Shown piece after piece: positions 41,393 through 50,116 of a stretch of DNA of 64,000 nucleotides. Position 1 is the stretch's first letter. Every line of letters begins with the position of its first letter. The notes beneath the pieces are model-generated. The model was not told where the DNA came from. It saw only the letters and a program-made list of their open reading frames with translations, and searched no databases. The stretch lies in NCBI RefSeq assembly GCF_900177375.1, contig NZ_FWZU01000004.1, positions 62,001 to 126,000 of the forward strand, given 5' to 3'. The DNA comes from Desulfovibrio gilichinskyi. Its GTDB lineage: Bacteria > Desulfobacterota > Desulfovibrionia > Desulfovibrionales > Desulfovibrionaceae. The position numbers and the translations under genes are program-made.

Positions 41393-42304
41393 ATGGCAGG
41401 CGTAACAGGAGGGCTCGGAAGAGGGCTTGACGCACTACTTGGCGGCACAAAAATTAATGCTCAGGAGTCTTCCTCATCGGTAGATGTCCGGCAGATAGAT
41501 ATAGATAAAATAGTTGCAAATCCCAACCAGCCTCGCAAAGAATTTGCTCCTGAGGCATTAAATGATCTTGCAGAATCCATAAAAGCTAAAGGGGTATTGC
41601 AACCAATACTTGTCAGGCCGATTGCAGGACGGAAAGATTCTTTTGAATTGGTAGCCGGAGAACGTAGGTTAAGAGCTTCCAAACTGGCAGGGCTGAAAGA
41701 AATGCCTGTGCTTGTAAAAGAAATGACTGACCTTGAGAGCATGGCTATTGCACTGATTGAGAATTTACAGCGTGAAGATTTGAACCCGATTGAAGAAGCG
41801 AAAGGGTTTCAAGAGTTGATCACAAAATTCGGGCTCAGTCAGGAACAGCTTTCAGGGCAGGTCGGTAAAAGTCGCTCTGCTCTATCGAATTCTATGAGGC
41901 TTTTATCACTTGCGGAGCCGATTCAAGGTGCTATTGGAAAAGGCGAAATTTCAGCAGGTCATGGACGGGCTTTAATGTCTATTACCGATGAAGGTGTCCG
42001 CTTAGAATTGTTTGCAAAGGTTCTTTCAGATGGTTTATCTGTAAGGCAGACTGAAAGTTCTGCTTTGTATTTTAAAGAACACGGTTCGCTGCCGTCAGGG
42101 GAGACTGAGCCCGTTAAACCTGCTGAGCGTAAAAAGAAAGCACCGAAGCAGATTGATGAAGAACTTCAAAATGTGAAAGTTCGTTTGGAAGATTCTTTAG
42201 GAGTAAAAGTGTCATTTAGCGGATCTAATAATAAGGGAAATCTTACGATAAAATACTCTTCAGAACAAGAGCTTGCCCGTATAATTTCTCTACTTGAAAT
42301 GTAA
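41393..42304 (+). CDS. parB: Chromosome-partitioning protein ParB (Spo0J)
   Basis: ParB binds parS, loads as a CTP-dependent clamp and recruits ParA and SMC. The 303-residue protein starts GLGRGLDALLGG, the usual ParA-interacting peptide, followed by the ParB nuclease-fold/CTPase domain: VANPNQPRKEF, LQPILVRPI, LVAGERRLRASKLAGL, and the helix-turn-helix FGLSQEQLSGQVGKSRSALS. The C-terminal 60 residues form the dimer domain. AAGGAG lies before the ATG. The perfect parS at 39925-39942 is its obvious ligand. The gene follows an antisense unit rather than parA directly. Confidence 0.96.
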   Translation: MAGVTGGLGRGLDALLGGTKINAQESSSSVDVRQIDIDKIVANPNQPRKEFAPEALNDLAESIKAKGVLQPILVRPIAGRKDSFELVAGERRLRASKLAGLKEMPVLVKEMTDLESMAIALIENLQREDLNPIEEAKGFQELITKFGLSQEQLSGQVGKSRSALSNSMRLLSLAEPIQGAIGKGEISAGHGRALMSITDEGVRLELFAKVLSDGLSVRQTESSALYFKEHGSLPSGETEPVKPAERKKKAPKQIDEELQNVKVRLEDSLGVKVSFSGSNNKGNLTIKYSSEQELARIISLLEM

Positions 42305-42348
42305 TTTTAAGCTACAGTCAGATCAATATAGAAGGATGTTTTTTAGAT

Positions 42349-43359
42349 ATGGTTAAATCAATTTTGAGCGCATTGCCTCAGCTTAAGGGGCAGAAAGTAC
42401 TGATCATCGGTGATGTTATGCTTGATCATTATGTAATCGGATCAGTTGAGCGCATTTCGCCTGAAGCTCCTGTCCCTGTTGTTCAGGTCACAGAGGAAAA
42501 ATACCTTCTCGGCGGAGCAGGTAACGTTGCCAGAAATATTGTCGCGCTTGGCGGAACTCCTCATTTGACAGGATTTATCGGAGCTGACGTAGAAGGGCAG
42601 GTCTTCAACACACTTTGCACAGATTCAGAAATTCCATGCAGCCTGTTTGAATCGACAGATCGTCCTACCACAAAAAAGACGCGCGTAATGGCGCAGAATC
42701 AGCAAATGGTCAGAGTTGATAGAGAGAAAACTGATGAATATTCAGTCTATCATATGGATAAACTTTTTGCCTTTTTGAATAGTGAAATTTGCGATTACCG
42801 CGTAGTTATTTTGTCTGACTACGGAAAAGGTACTTTATCTCAGACCTTTTTTGACAGGTTCTGGGCGTTGCTTAAAAAGAAGAATCATAGCCCGCATGTT
42901 CTGGTTGATCCTAAAACAGTTAACTATGATCACTACAAAGGCGTTAACCTGCTTACCCCGAACGCTAAAGAAGCCGGAGAAGGGGCAGGAATGGTGGTTA
43001 AGTGCAAGGAAGATGTGCTTGAGGCCGGTAGAAGGTTATTTGATCGTCTTGATCCGACTCATCTGCTCATCACTCTTGGCGGCGACGGTATGGCGCTTTT
43101 CGAATCGCGTAATGTTGTAAAACATGTGCCGACTTTTGCGCAGAAAGTTTTTGACGTAACCGGAGCAGGTGACACTGTTATCGCCACTTTGGGACTTGGA
43201 CTTGCTTCAGGGCTTGATTCGCTTACTTCCGCGCTGCTTGCAAATTATGCGGCAGGAATTGTTGTCGGACAGGTCGGGGCAGCAACTGCGACAGTTGATG
43301 AACTTGCGGAAGCCGTTCGCAACTGGCCGGAACCGGAAGTAAATAGTTGGAGTGAGTAG
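42349..43359 (+). CDS. rfaE1: D-glycero-beta-D-manno-heptose-7-phosphate kinase
   Basis: A PfkB-family sugar kinase that phosphorylates heptose 7-phosphate for lipopolysaccharide inner core synthesis. The 336 residues match the stand-alone kinase half of E. coli HldE; no nucleotidyltransferase half is fused. Visible are IGDVMLDHYVIGSVERISPE, LLGGAGNVARNIVALGGTPH, VLSDYGKGTLSQTF, LLTPNAKEAGEGAG and the catalytic DVTGAGDTVIATLGLGLASG with the PfkB aspartate. The heptose presence suggests an LPS-containing outer membrane. A purine-like spacing of about 85 bp precedes the next, signalling, genes. Confidence 0.93.
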   Translation: MVKSILSALPQLKGQKVLIIGDVMLDHYVIGSVERISPEAPVPVVQVTEEKYLLGGAGNVARNIVALGGTPHLTGFIGADVEGQVFNTLCTDSEIPCSLFESTDRPTTKKTRVMAQNQQMVRVDREKTDEYSVYHMDKLFAFLNSEICDYRVVILSDYGKGTLSQTFFDRFWALLKKKNHSPHVLVDPKTVNYDHYKGVNLLTPNAKEAGEGAGMVVKCKEDVLEAGRRLFDRLDPTHLLITLGGDGMALFESRNVVKHVPTFAQKVFDVTGAGDTVIATLGLGLASGLDSLTSALLANYAAGIVVGQVGAATATVDELAEAVRNWPEPEVNSWSE

Positions 43360-43479
43360 TTCATTAGTAATTTAAAATTAGTTTGAAATAGTATAGAGTA
43401 TAAACTTGCATGATCGGGCCGTCTTCTGCACATATCTATTCGAGTGCTGTTTAAGGTGGAAATAAGCGGGGAAAGTGTT

Positions 43480-44739
43480 TTGACTAACCAAGCCGGTAGA
43501 TTGAAAAAGCTCATTCAGGCAAATGAAGTTCTGGCGAGCATAGAGTCGCTGGTAGATTTACTGCCTCAGCTGTTAAGGTTGGCGCAGGATGTTACCGGCG
43601 CTGAAGCGTCTTCTATCATGCTCTATAATAAAGATAAAAATATCCTTGAATTTGCTTTGGCCATGAATGATGTGCTGAGTGAAACGAGGATGGACATTTT
43701 GAAAGAGCGCATTGAGTTACCGCTTGGTAAAGGCATTGCCGGATGGGTGGCTTTACGTAAAGAGTCTTTAAATGTTGTAGACGCTCAAAATGACATTCGT
43801 TTTTCTCGTGAAGCGGATAAAAAAACAGGCTTTGAAACACGGTGTATACTATGTGTGCCTATAATTCATAAGAACGAACTGCTGGGTGTTGTACAGGTTT
43901 TAAATTCAAGTGCTAAAGATTGTTTTGATGATGAAGATCAAGAACTACTTGAGAGTTTCGGGCATCTGGCCGGAGTTGCGCTTGTTCGTTCTGAACTGAT
44001 GATTCAAAGACTTCATCAGCAGAGATTTGAAACACAGCTTGAGGCTGCATCAAGAATTCAAAAACAGTTTAACCCCAAAAATCCTAAACTTTCCGGCGGA
44101 AATCATATATGGGGGAATTCTGTCCCTGCTCATTTTGTGGGTGGTGATTTATATGATTTTATACCCAATTCAGACGGAAGCTGGTATGTTTATGTTGCTG
44201 ATGTTTCAGGGAAAGGGTTGCCTGCCGCGCTGATTATGTCTGCTTTATGGACTAGAATCAGAGCCGCTGCGGCAAAAGAGCTGCTGCCTGATGACATGAT
44301 GGCTGAAGTTAATAAGGCCGCTTTTGAATTCATGAGCGGTGAAATGTTTGCGACGATGGTGCTAGTCCGTTTTTATCCTGAGAGCGGGAAATGCAGCTAC
44401 TGTGTTGCAGGTCATCCTGCTCCGCTGCTTGTAACTGATGGAGAAGTTCAGGAACTTGAAAGGCCGTTAGGACTTCCAGTTGGTATTGTAGGTAAAGAGA
44501 AATACGGCATAGCTGATATATATCTTAAAGAAGGGCAGTCCTTTGTTGTTGTCACGGATGGTGTTGATGAAGCCCGTAACAATGATAAAGAGTTTTTCGG
44601 AACAGATCGGCTTGCAGAAAATTTGAAAAATGCAGAAGTACTTCCACGCGGTAAGGCTCTGATTAAGGGTGTTTCTAAGTGGAGAGGAAGAACCCCGCCG
44701 AATGATGATACAACTGTAATTGAAATTTACAAATCGTGA
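43480..44739 (+). CDS. GAF-domain SpoIIE/PP2C-type serine phosphatase
   Basis: A soluble signalling phosphatase of 419 residues. An N-terminal GAF-like sensor (about 15-170) has VTGAEASSIMLYNKDKNILE, LGKGIAGWVALRKESLNVVD and CVPIIHKNELLGVVQVLNSS. A short linker with FETQLEAASRIQKQFNPK leads to a PP2C/SpoIIE domain: FVGGDLYDFIPNSDGSWYVY, ADVSGKGLPAALIMSALWTR and the C-terminal WRGRTPPNDDTTVIEIYK with metal aspartates. Such enzymes dephosphorylate STAS antagonists, and one follows 27 bp later. I start at TTG 43480, where GGGGAAAG lies upstream; GTG 43444 is possible. Confidence 0.9.
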   Translation: MTNQAGRLKKLIQANEVLASIESLVDLLPQLLRLAQDVTGAEASSIMLYNKDKNILEFALAMNDVLSETRMDILKERIELPLGKGIAGWVALRKESLNVVDAQNDIRFSREADKKTGFETRCILCVPIIHKNELLGVVQVLNSSAKDCFDDEDQELLESFGHLAGVALVRSELMIQRLHQQRFETQLEAASRIQKQFNPKNPKLSGGNHIWGNSVPAHFVGGDLYDFIPNSDGSWYVYVADVSGKGLPAALIMSALWTRIRAAAAKELLPDDMMAEVNKAAFEFMSGEMFATMVLVRFYPESGKCSYCVAGHPAPLLVTDGEVQELERPLGLPVGIVGKEKYGIADIYLKEGQSFVVVTDGVDEARNNDKEFFGTDRLAENLKNAEVLPRGKALIKGVSKWRGRTPPNDDTTVIEIYKS

Positions 44740-44766
44740 AGACTGTTTTTAAGTAAGGAGTTGTAT

Positions 44767-45075
44767 ATGAGTTTTGGTTGGAAACTAGATGTTAGTGCCC
44801 AAGAAGCTCTGATCAAAATCAGTGGTGAAATTGATTTTACAGGAACTCCTGCGCTTCGCGATGAGCTTCATAAGTGCATTGAAATTACCTCTGGTGAACT
44901 CAGGGTTGATCTCTCTGAGCTTGAATATTTAGACAGTTCCGGTCTTGCTGCTTTAATCGAACTCAGGCGAATCCTTACACAGAAAAATAGATCTGTTACG
45001 ATAATTGCTGTCACAGAACAGGTTGGTAGACTCCTCCATCTTACACAGGTGAAAAGCTTATTCGGTATGGAATAG
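44767..45075 (+). CDS. STAS-domain protein (anti-sigma antagonist or MlaB-like)
   Basis: A 102-residue STAS protein. TAAGGAG is 6 nt before ATG 44767. It begins WKLDVSAQEALIKISGEIDF and has LSELEYLDSSGLAALIELRR, with Ser57/Ser58 in the position phosphorylated in SpoIIAA-type antagonists. It can be read two ways: as the substrate of the preceding SpoIIE-type phosphatase (RsbV-like), or as MlaB, the STAS subunit of the Mla lipid transporter encoded right after it. MlaB proteins usually lack a phosphorylatable serine pair, so both roles could be combined. No kinase of the RsbW type is seen in the window. Confidence 0.9.
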   Translation: MSFGWKLDVSAQEALIKISGEIDFTGTPALRDELHKCIEITSGELRVDLSELEYLDSSGLAALIELRRILTQKNRSVTIIAVTEQVGRLLHLTQVKSLFGME

Positions 45076-45127
45076 AAAAGTGAGCCTGTTTCATGAAAGG
45101 CTGGTATGAACAAGCGGAGCCGCTGTT

Positions 45128-45877
45128 ATGAAAGATTTGAAGGTGCTGGCATGGATGATTTCCCGACTTTTGGGAAGCCTGCGCCTGAGAACGGGGCGGG
45201 AAAAAACTTTTTATCGTCAAAAACTTTATAAAGATCTTGCAAGCGTCGGCGCTGATTCTATTCCTATCGTCAGCGTGATCGCCGGTTGTACAGGCATAAT
45301 TCTCGCTTTGCAGTCTGCGCAGCAACTTGAAAAGGTCGGTGCTGTCAGCTATGTCGCCAGCCTTGTCGGGCTTACAATTATCAATGAACTTGGTCCTCTT
45401 TTAACCGCGATTATCATCACCGGACGCTCAGGAGCAGCTTTTACTGCCGAAATTGCAACCATGCAAATCTCTGAAGAGATTGATGCCCTTGAAGTTATGG
45501 GTATCGAACCTGTCCGTTTTCTTGTCGTTCCTAAAATGATCGCCATGCTTATCATGGTTCCCTGTCTTACTGTCTGGGCTGATTTTGTCGGAATAGTTTC
45601 AGGCGGTATTTTTTCATCTGTAGCTTTAGGGATTAACGAAGTTACATATTTCAATAACACCGTTGAATTTTTAAAGTTGAACGACGTTTTCGCCGGACTG
45701 GTAAAGAGCGGCGGCTTCGCCGTTGCGATCACTGTGATTGGATGCTGGCAGGGTTTTCTTGCGCGTGAAGGCGCGGCGGATGTCGGCCGTAAAACTACAA
45801 ATTCTGTTGTTATATCAATATTTATGATTATTTTGTTAGATTTGTTTTTTACAACACTTAATTTTCTTTTCCGCTAA
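45128..45877 (+). CDS. mlaE: MlaE-type ABC lipid transporter permease
   Basis: The inner-membrane permease of a Mla-type phospholipid transporter, 249 residues with about five membrane helices. Family marks are LASVGADSIPIVSVIAGCTG, ALQSAQQLEKVGAVSYVASL, the ELGPLLTAIIITGRSGAAFT segment and EEIDALEVMGIEPVRFLVVP. It is the MlaE/YrbE family that works with an MCE protein to move glycerophospholipids between the membranes. It starts 53 bp after the STAS gene and its stop codon abuts the start of the ATPase gene (TAAATG), so the transporter subunits are translated together. Confidence 0.95.
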   Translation: MKDLKVLAWMISRLLGSLRLRTGREKTFYRQKLYKDLASVGADSIPIVSVIAGCTGIILALQSAQQLEKVGAVSYVASLVGLTIINELGPLLTAIIITGRSGAAFTAEIATMQISEEIDALEVMGIEPVRFLVVPKMIAMLIMVPCLTVWADFVGIVSGGIFSSVALGINEVTYFNNTVEFLKLNDVFAGLVKSGGFAVAITVIGCWQGFLAREGAADVGRKTTNSVVISIFMIILLDLFFTTLNFLFR

Positions 45878-46687
45878 ATGATCATGAAAGTATCAAGACT
45901 TGCACAAGAGATAACATTAAAAGAACTCAGTCTCGGATATCCCGGTAAGGTTCTTATGGAAAACTTAAATGCGGTGCTTCCGTCAGGCAAGATCAGTGTT
46001 ATTCTCGGCGGATCAGGGTGCGGGAAATCAACATTGCTAAGGCATATTCTGGGATTGAATATTCCTGTTTCTGGTGAAATATTCCTTGGGGATACTAATC
46101 TTACTGAGCTTAAGGATGAAGAGGAATTAAGACTTATCCGGACCCGCATGGGGGTGTTGTTTCAGGACGGAGCCATGCTCGGTTCGCTCACTCTGGGTGA
46201 AAATGTGGCTTTGCCGCTGCAGGAGCATACAGATCTTCCGGATGTAATTATCGAGGAAGTTGTGCAGATGAAGCTTCGGATGGTCGGTCTTGGTGAGTTT
46301 ACTCATTATTACCCAAACCAGCTTTCAGGTGGTATGCGAAAGCGGGCAGGGCTTGCGCGCGCAATGGTTATGGACCCGACGACTCTGCTTTGCGATGAAC
46401 CTTCATCAGGTCTTGATCCGATTACAGCCGCTGACCTTGATCAGCTGATCTTGAAACTTAAAGAGACATTTAATGTTACTATAGTCGTTGTCACACATGA
46501 TCTCGACAGTCTTTTTAATATTGCTGATCATGTTGTAGTGCTGCATCAGGGGAGATGTTTGTATCAGGGCGATCTGGACGGGTTACGAGAGTCTGAAGAT
46601 CAATACCTGATTGATTTTTTAGAAAGACGGCCTACTATGATAGATGATTCAATGGCGAGATCCGTAAAGTTTAGAAGCAGATTATGA
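45878..46687 (+). CDS. mlaF: MlaF-type ABC transporter ATPase
   Basis: The cytoplasmic ATPase of the lipid transporter, 269 residues. It has Walker A LGGSGCGKSTLLRHILG, a Q-loop in VLFQDGAMLGSLTLGENVAL, the signature LSGGMRKRAGLARAMVMDP, Walker B LLCDEPSSGLDPITAADLDQ and the H-loop VVVTHDLDSLF. The signature MRKRAGLARA is characteristic of MlaF over import ATPases. The start directly follows the mlaE stop; a second ATG lies two codons later. MlaF normally binds the STAS protein MlaB, and a STAS gene lies just upstream of mlaE. Confidence 0.96.
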   Translation: MIMKVSRLAQEITLKELSLGYPGKVLMENLNAVLPSGKISVILGGSGCGKSTLLRHILGLNIPVSGEIFLGDTNLTELKDEEELRLIRTRMGVLFQDGAMLGSLTLGENVALPLQEHTDLPDVIIEEVVQMKLRMVGLGEFTHYYPNQLSGGMRKRAGLARAMVMDPTTLLCDEPSSGLDPITAADLDQLILKLKETFNVTIVVVTHDLDSLFNIADHVVVLHQGRCLYQGDLDGLRESEDQYLIDFLERRPTMIDDSMARSVKFRSRL

Positions 46688-46702
46688 TTTTCGGGAGATA
46701 AA

Positions 46703-47662
46703 ATGGTACTCAATCCGCGCAGCTCGAAGACTGATATTGTTAAGGCAGGGTTAGCCGCTCTTGCGGGACTGACCGTGCTGGGATTATTTATTGTTTTTCT
46801 GGGCGGACACGATTTTTTTTCTGACTATTCCACTTATAAAATTCAATTTCTAAACATAAAAGATCTGACTTCAGGACGACCTGTAAAATACGCAGGGCTA
46901 AGCGTCGGCAAGGTAAAATCCATAGAAGTTAATAAAGAACATCCTGAGCACATTTCTGTAGTCATTAACGTTGATAAAGATTTTGACCTCTATGAGGGGA
47001 CTGTCGCAACAATTACTCAAAAAGGACTTGTCGGTGACAATTACATTCTTTTAGAACTTAAAAGTGAACCGGGCCCGAAACTTGTCCCTGGATCTATCAT
47101 TCCGGTTGCTTTGACTCTAAGTATGGGGGATGTTGCTGCAGAAATCGGCAAAGCGGTAGCGGCGGTAGCTCCAAAGCTAGAAAAGGCCGCAGAAGGGCTT
47201 CAGACGCTTCTGACAGGAGATAATAGGGCAAACCTTGAAAAAAGTTTAAAAATTGCTCCTGACGTACTTCTGCAAACCAATGCAACTCTCGCTTCTTTCC
47301 AAAAAGAATGGATTAAGCTTTCTCGAACAGCATCCACTGGTATAAAATCTGGAACAAAAAATCTTGAGGCTTTAACTTTTGAAGTTTCGACTACTTTAAA
47401 TAAGGCAGGAAAAGTTCTTGAATCTTTGAACAGGGATGTAAAAAACTCATTGCAGAATATGGATGGTGAAATCTCAAGAGTCGCTGATGGAGTTGACGGA
47501 CTGACACTGGATCTGCGCAAAAATCTTGAATACGATCAGGAAGAAATCGAAGCAATTCTTTTGAATGTAAACAGGCTTTCCAGAGAAATGAACAGATTGG
47601 CCAGATCGCTTCGAGAGCGGCCGTGGCAGGTCCTTAATCCTCCTGAAGGGGCTGAAAAATGA
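46703..47662 (+). CDS. mlaD: MCE-family substrate-binding protein MlaD
   Basis: An inner-membrane-anchored MCE protein, 319 residues, that carries lipids across the periplasm side of the transporter. One N-terminal helix (GLAALAGLTVLGLFIVFLGG) is followed by the MCE domain (about 38-120) with YKIQFLNIKDLTSGRPVKYA, VKSIEVNKEHPEHISVVINV and TQKGLVGDNYILLELKS. The long C-terminal region (about 150-300) is helical and amphipathic, longer than in E. coli MlaD. GGGAG precedes the ATG. It overlaps the following lipoprotein gene by 4 bp (ATGA). Confidence 0.94.
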   Translation: MVLNPRSSKTDIVKAGLAALAGLTVLGLFIVFLGGHDFFSDYSTYKIQFLNIKDLTSGRPVKYAGLSVGKVKSIEVNKEHPEHISVVINVDKDFDLYEGTVATITQKGLVGDNYILLELKSEPGPKLVPGSIIPVALTLSMGDVAAEIGKAVAAVAPKLEKAAEGLQTLLTGDNRANLEKSLKIAPDVLLQTNATLASFQKEWIKLSRTASTGIKSGTKNLEALTFEVSTTLNKAGKVLESLNRDVKNSLQNMDGEISRVADGVDGLTLDLRKNLEYDQEEIEAILLNVNRLSREMNRLARSLRERPWQVLNPPEGAEK

Positions 47663-48273
47663 CGAAAAATATTTTTGGCATACCGTTACTTATCGGAGTT
47701 CTCTTTATTGCCGGATGTATCGGCGGAAAATCTGTCGAAACGTCATATTTGCGTGTCGGATTAAATCACGGTCTTGAAACGGCCTGCGAAAAAGTTAGAT
47801 CTGATCTGCCGACTGTGGCGGTAAAAAGGTTTACAAGTCTTCCTGCTCTGGACCGTGAAACAGTCATTCTTGCTTCCGGTCCTGTCCTGACTCCTGATTA
47901 TAGATGGAGCTGGGAAGGGACTCCTTCTGAAATATTTGACGCGGCTACAGGACCGGCCCTTGGCTGCATGAAGCATTATGAAGTCATTGCGCCTTATCGC
48001 CCGGGTGCCGATCGTGATCTGCTCCTTTCAGGGGAAATTTTATCATTTGAGGTTCAACAAAGTGAAGCAAATATTTTTAAGGGCGCAGTCAGATATTCTT
48101 TATGGGATGGAAGTGGTAAACGGTTGCTTGGACGAAAGCTTGTGGAAGCGTCGATTCCTGTTGAAAAATTAAACGGCCGGGCTATTGCTGTGGCTGCATC
48201 CGCCGCCTTGGGTTCAATTATGAGTCAGACTGCCGCATGGATTGATGGATACAGTAAAGAGATTGATCACTAG
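47659..48273 (+). CDS. ABC-type transport auxiliary lipoprotein
   Basis: A 204-residue outer-membrane lipoprotein of the DUF330/ABC_trans_aux type, which accompanies MCE transporters like PqiC does PqiB. The signal peptide PLLIGVLFIAGC has its lipobox cysteine at residue 19. The mature domain has VAVKRFTSLPALDRETVILA, YRWSWEGTPSEIFDAATGPA and VRYSLWDGSGKRLLGRKL. It overlaps mlaD by 4 bp. It ends the row STAS, MlaE, MlaF, MlaD, lipoprotein. MlaA and MlaC homologues are not in the window. Confidence 0.88.
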   Translation: MTKNIFGIPLLIGVLFIAGCIGGKSVETSYLRVGLNHGLETACEKVRSDLPTVAVKRFTSLPALDRETVILASGPVLTPDYRWSWEGTPSEIFDAATGPALGCMKHYEVIAPYRPGADRDLLLSGEILSFEVQQSEANIFKGAVRYSLWDGSGKRLLGRKLVEASIPVEKLNGRAIAVAASAALGSIMSQTAAWIDGYSKEIDH

Positions 48274-48287
48274 AAGAGGGCTTTGTG

Positions 48288-48680
48288 ATGTATTTTATTG
48301 GTGCAATTGCTGAGGCTAAAATTAGAGAAGCAGAGGCAAAAGGAGATTTTAAAAATCTATCCTGCAAAGGGAAGCCGCTGACACTTGAAGATGACTCTAT
48401 GATTCCAGCCGAACTGCGGATGGCATATAAAGCTTTAAAAAATGCAGGATATCTTCCACTGGAAATGCAGCTTCGAAAGGATATTCATTCAGCTCTTGAC
48501 CTGCTTGAAAGCATGGAGGAAGAAAAAGAGCGTTATTGTCAGATGCAGAAGGTAAATGTACTTTTTGAAAAAATTAAACATATGCGCGGACAGAAAATTT
48601 CAATCGACAGCGAAGATGCATATTATCAGACAATAGTCGAACGGATGACCCTGAACAGCAATAAATTCAAGGATAAATAG
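48288..48680 (+). CDS. DUF1992 family protein
   Basis: A 130-residue cytoplasmic protein of the DUF1992 (YhdN/DnaJ-homologue subfamily C-like) family, whose function is unknown. The conserved pattern is AIAEAKIREAEAKGDFKNLS, CKGKPLTLEDDSMIPAELRM, AYKALKNAGYLPLEMQLRK, after which the protein is charged and helical. AGAGGG lies upstream; ATG 48288 is preferred to the adjacent GTG. It lies 14 bp after the transport lipoprotein gene and 2 bp before the WD40-like gene, so it could be part of the same transcript without sharing its function. Confidence 0.88.
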   Translation: MYFIGAIAEAKIREAEAKGDFKNLSCKGKPLTLEDDSMIPAELRMAYKALKNAGYLPLEMQLRKDIHSALDLLESMEEEKERYCQMQKVNVLFEKIKHMRGQKISIDSEDAYYQTIVERMTLNSNKFKDK

Positions 48681-48682
48681 GG

Positions 48683-50068
48683 ATGATTCTTAGATTTTCA
48701 AAGGTTAAACTTCTTATTCTTTTCTTTGCCCTGATATTGGTAAGTATTCCGCTTTCATTAAGAGCGCAAAGCAACTCAAGTAGTAAAGAGCGAGTCGGAC
48801 AAACCTATATAGACGTTCCGGCAGAGCTGAATAAAGGTACAGCTAAATCGTTAAAAGATTATGTTTCCGAGTTGTTGAGTAAAAAATATGTGAGCGTTGG
48901 AAAATTGTATGATGCTCCGTTTGAAGGACTTGAAGATAAAATATATATTTCGGTTACAAAGGAGAAGGCTATTCCTATTATTGCCGGCGGAGTCTCCTCT
49001 TATGCAGGAACTGAAGAAGGTCTTGCCGCGGCACTTTATGACGGGTCTATCCGTCTCTGGAGCACTTATCCTTGTAAAAAAGTGAAATTACCGTCCGGCA
49101 AAGGGGCGAGTCTTGTCGCATATGCACCGGGAAGCCCTGTTTTAGCTGCCACAGACAGTGATGGTGATAATTTATTTATTTATGATTTGAAAACATGTAC
49201 CAGAATACCGGGAGATATTCCGGTTGAACATGGCCCTGTAAAAATGATGGCTATTTCCCGCACCGGCGACTGGCTGGGCTTGATAGATAGTTTTAATACG
49301 TTATTGTGTGGTCCTTCAAACGGTCCGTTAAAAGAATTATCCGTGCTGGAAGGAACTCCTCTTTTTATCGGTTACACACCGGGGCAGGGGATTTTGGTAG
49401 AGGTTGAAGCGTCCGGTAAAATTGTTTTGTGGGGTATGAATGATTTGTCCACAATCAACTCAGATGAAGTCCCGGATGGACCTTTTACCTCGGTTAGAAT
49501 GTCCGGTTATGTTGTCTGTCTGCGCCGCGATGACGGCAAAGAAATTTATTGGGATCTGCGTAAGCGTAGTTTGGTTAAGAAATCTGAAGCATTAAAAGAA
49601 TCTCCCTCTTGGGTTTATGAAAAGGACGGGGCACTTGTTTACTCAACAGGTGTAGATCGCTGGAAAGTCGCGGAGCATTTCGGGATGCCTATGTTCATAG
49701 TATCCTACTCTGCAAAAGAAAAATTGATCAGAGTTCGTGACCTTGACTCTAAAACTCGTTACTATAGCACCTTAGATGGAAAAGAGTTTTCAGAAATTAA
49801 TACATCGGACTGGAAATTTGTCTCTCCTAAAAACGGTATATACAAGGCTGGTAAAAAGTCTTTTCGGTTTTTTGACTCTGTATGTCAAAAAGGAATTCAA
49901 AGACTTTATTGTCGGTATATTGATGGGAAAGGTTTTTATCTGTGGTGGCAGCAGGCAGGAAATGTAGCTGATCTGAATCCTCATCCTATGGAACTACCCG
50001 TCAGAGAATGTATTCTGGCTGATCAGCCCGCAGTTTGGACACCCCTGATTCAGGGAGAAATACGGTAA
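48683..50068 (+). CDS. Exported WD40-like beta-propeller protein
   Basis: A 461-residue secreted or periplasmic protein. The signal peptide (VKLLILFFALILVSIPLSLRA) ends near residue 29. The body consists of loosely repeated strands with WD40-like blade features such as ALYDGSIRLWSTYPCKKVKL, NLFIYDLKTCTRIPGDI, EASGKIVLWGMNDLSTI and KEIYWDLRKRS. Repeat boundaries are irregular, so the number of blades cannot be fixed by eye; six or seven are plausible. Beta-propellers usually serve as binding platforms. The start codon lies 2 bp after the DUF1992 gene. Confidence 0.85.
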   Translation: MILRFSKVKLLILFFALILVSIPLSLRAQSNSSSKERVGQTYIDVPAELNKGTAKSLKDYVSELLSKKYVSVGKLYDAPFEGLEDKIYISVTKEKAIPIIAGGVSSYAGTEEGLAAALYDGSIRLWSTYPCKKVKLPSGKGASLVAYAPGSPVLAATDSDGDNLFIYDLKTCTRIPGDIPVEHGPVKMMAISRTGDWLGLIDSFNTLLCGPSNGPLKELSVLEGTPLFIGYTPGQGILVEVEASGKIVLWGMNDLSTINSDEVPDGPFTSVRMSGYVVCLRRDDGKEIYWDLRKRSLVKKSEALKESPSWVYEKDGALVYSTGVDRWKVAEHFGMPMFIVSYSAKEKLIRVRDLDSKTRYYSTLDGKEFSEINTSDWKFVSPKNGIYKAGKKSFRFFDSVCQKGIQRLYCRYIDGKGFYLWWQQAGNVADLNPHPMELPVRECILADQPAVWTPLIQGEIR

Positions 50069-50116
50069 CTTCACTTATTACTGGAGGTCGGACAGTATGT
50101 CCGAAGGAGTTTGAAA

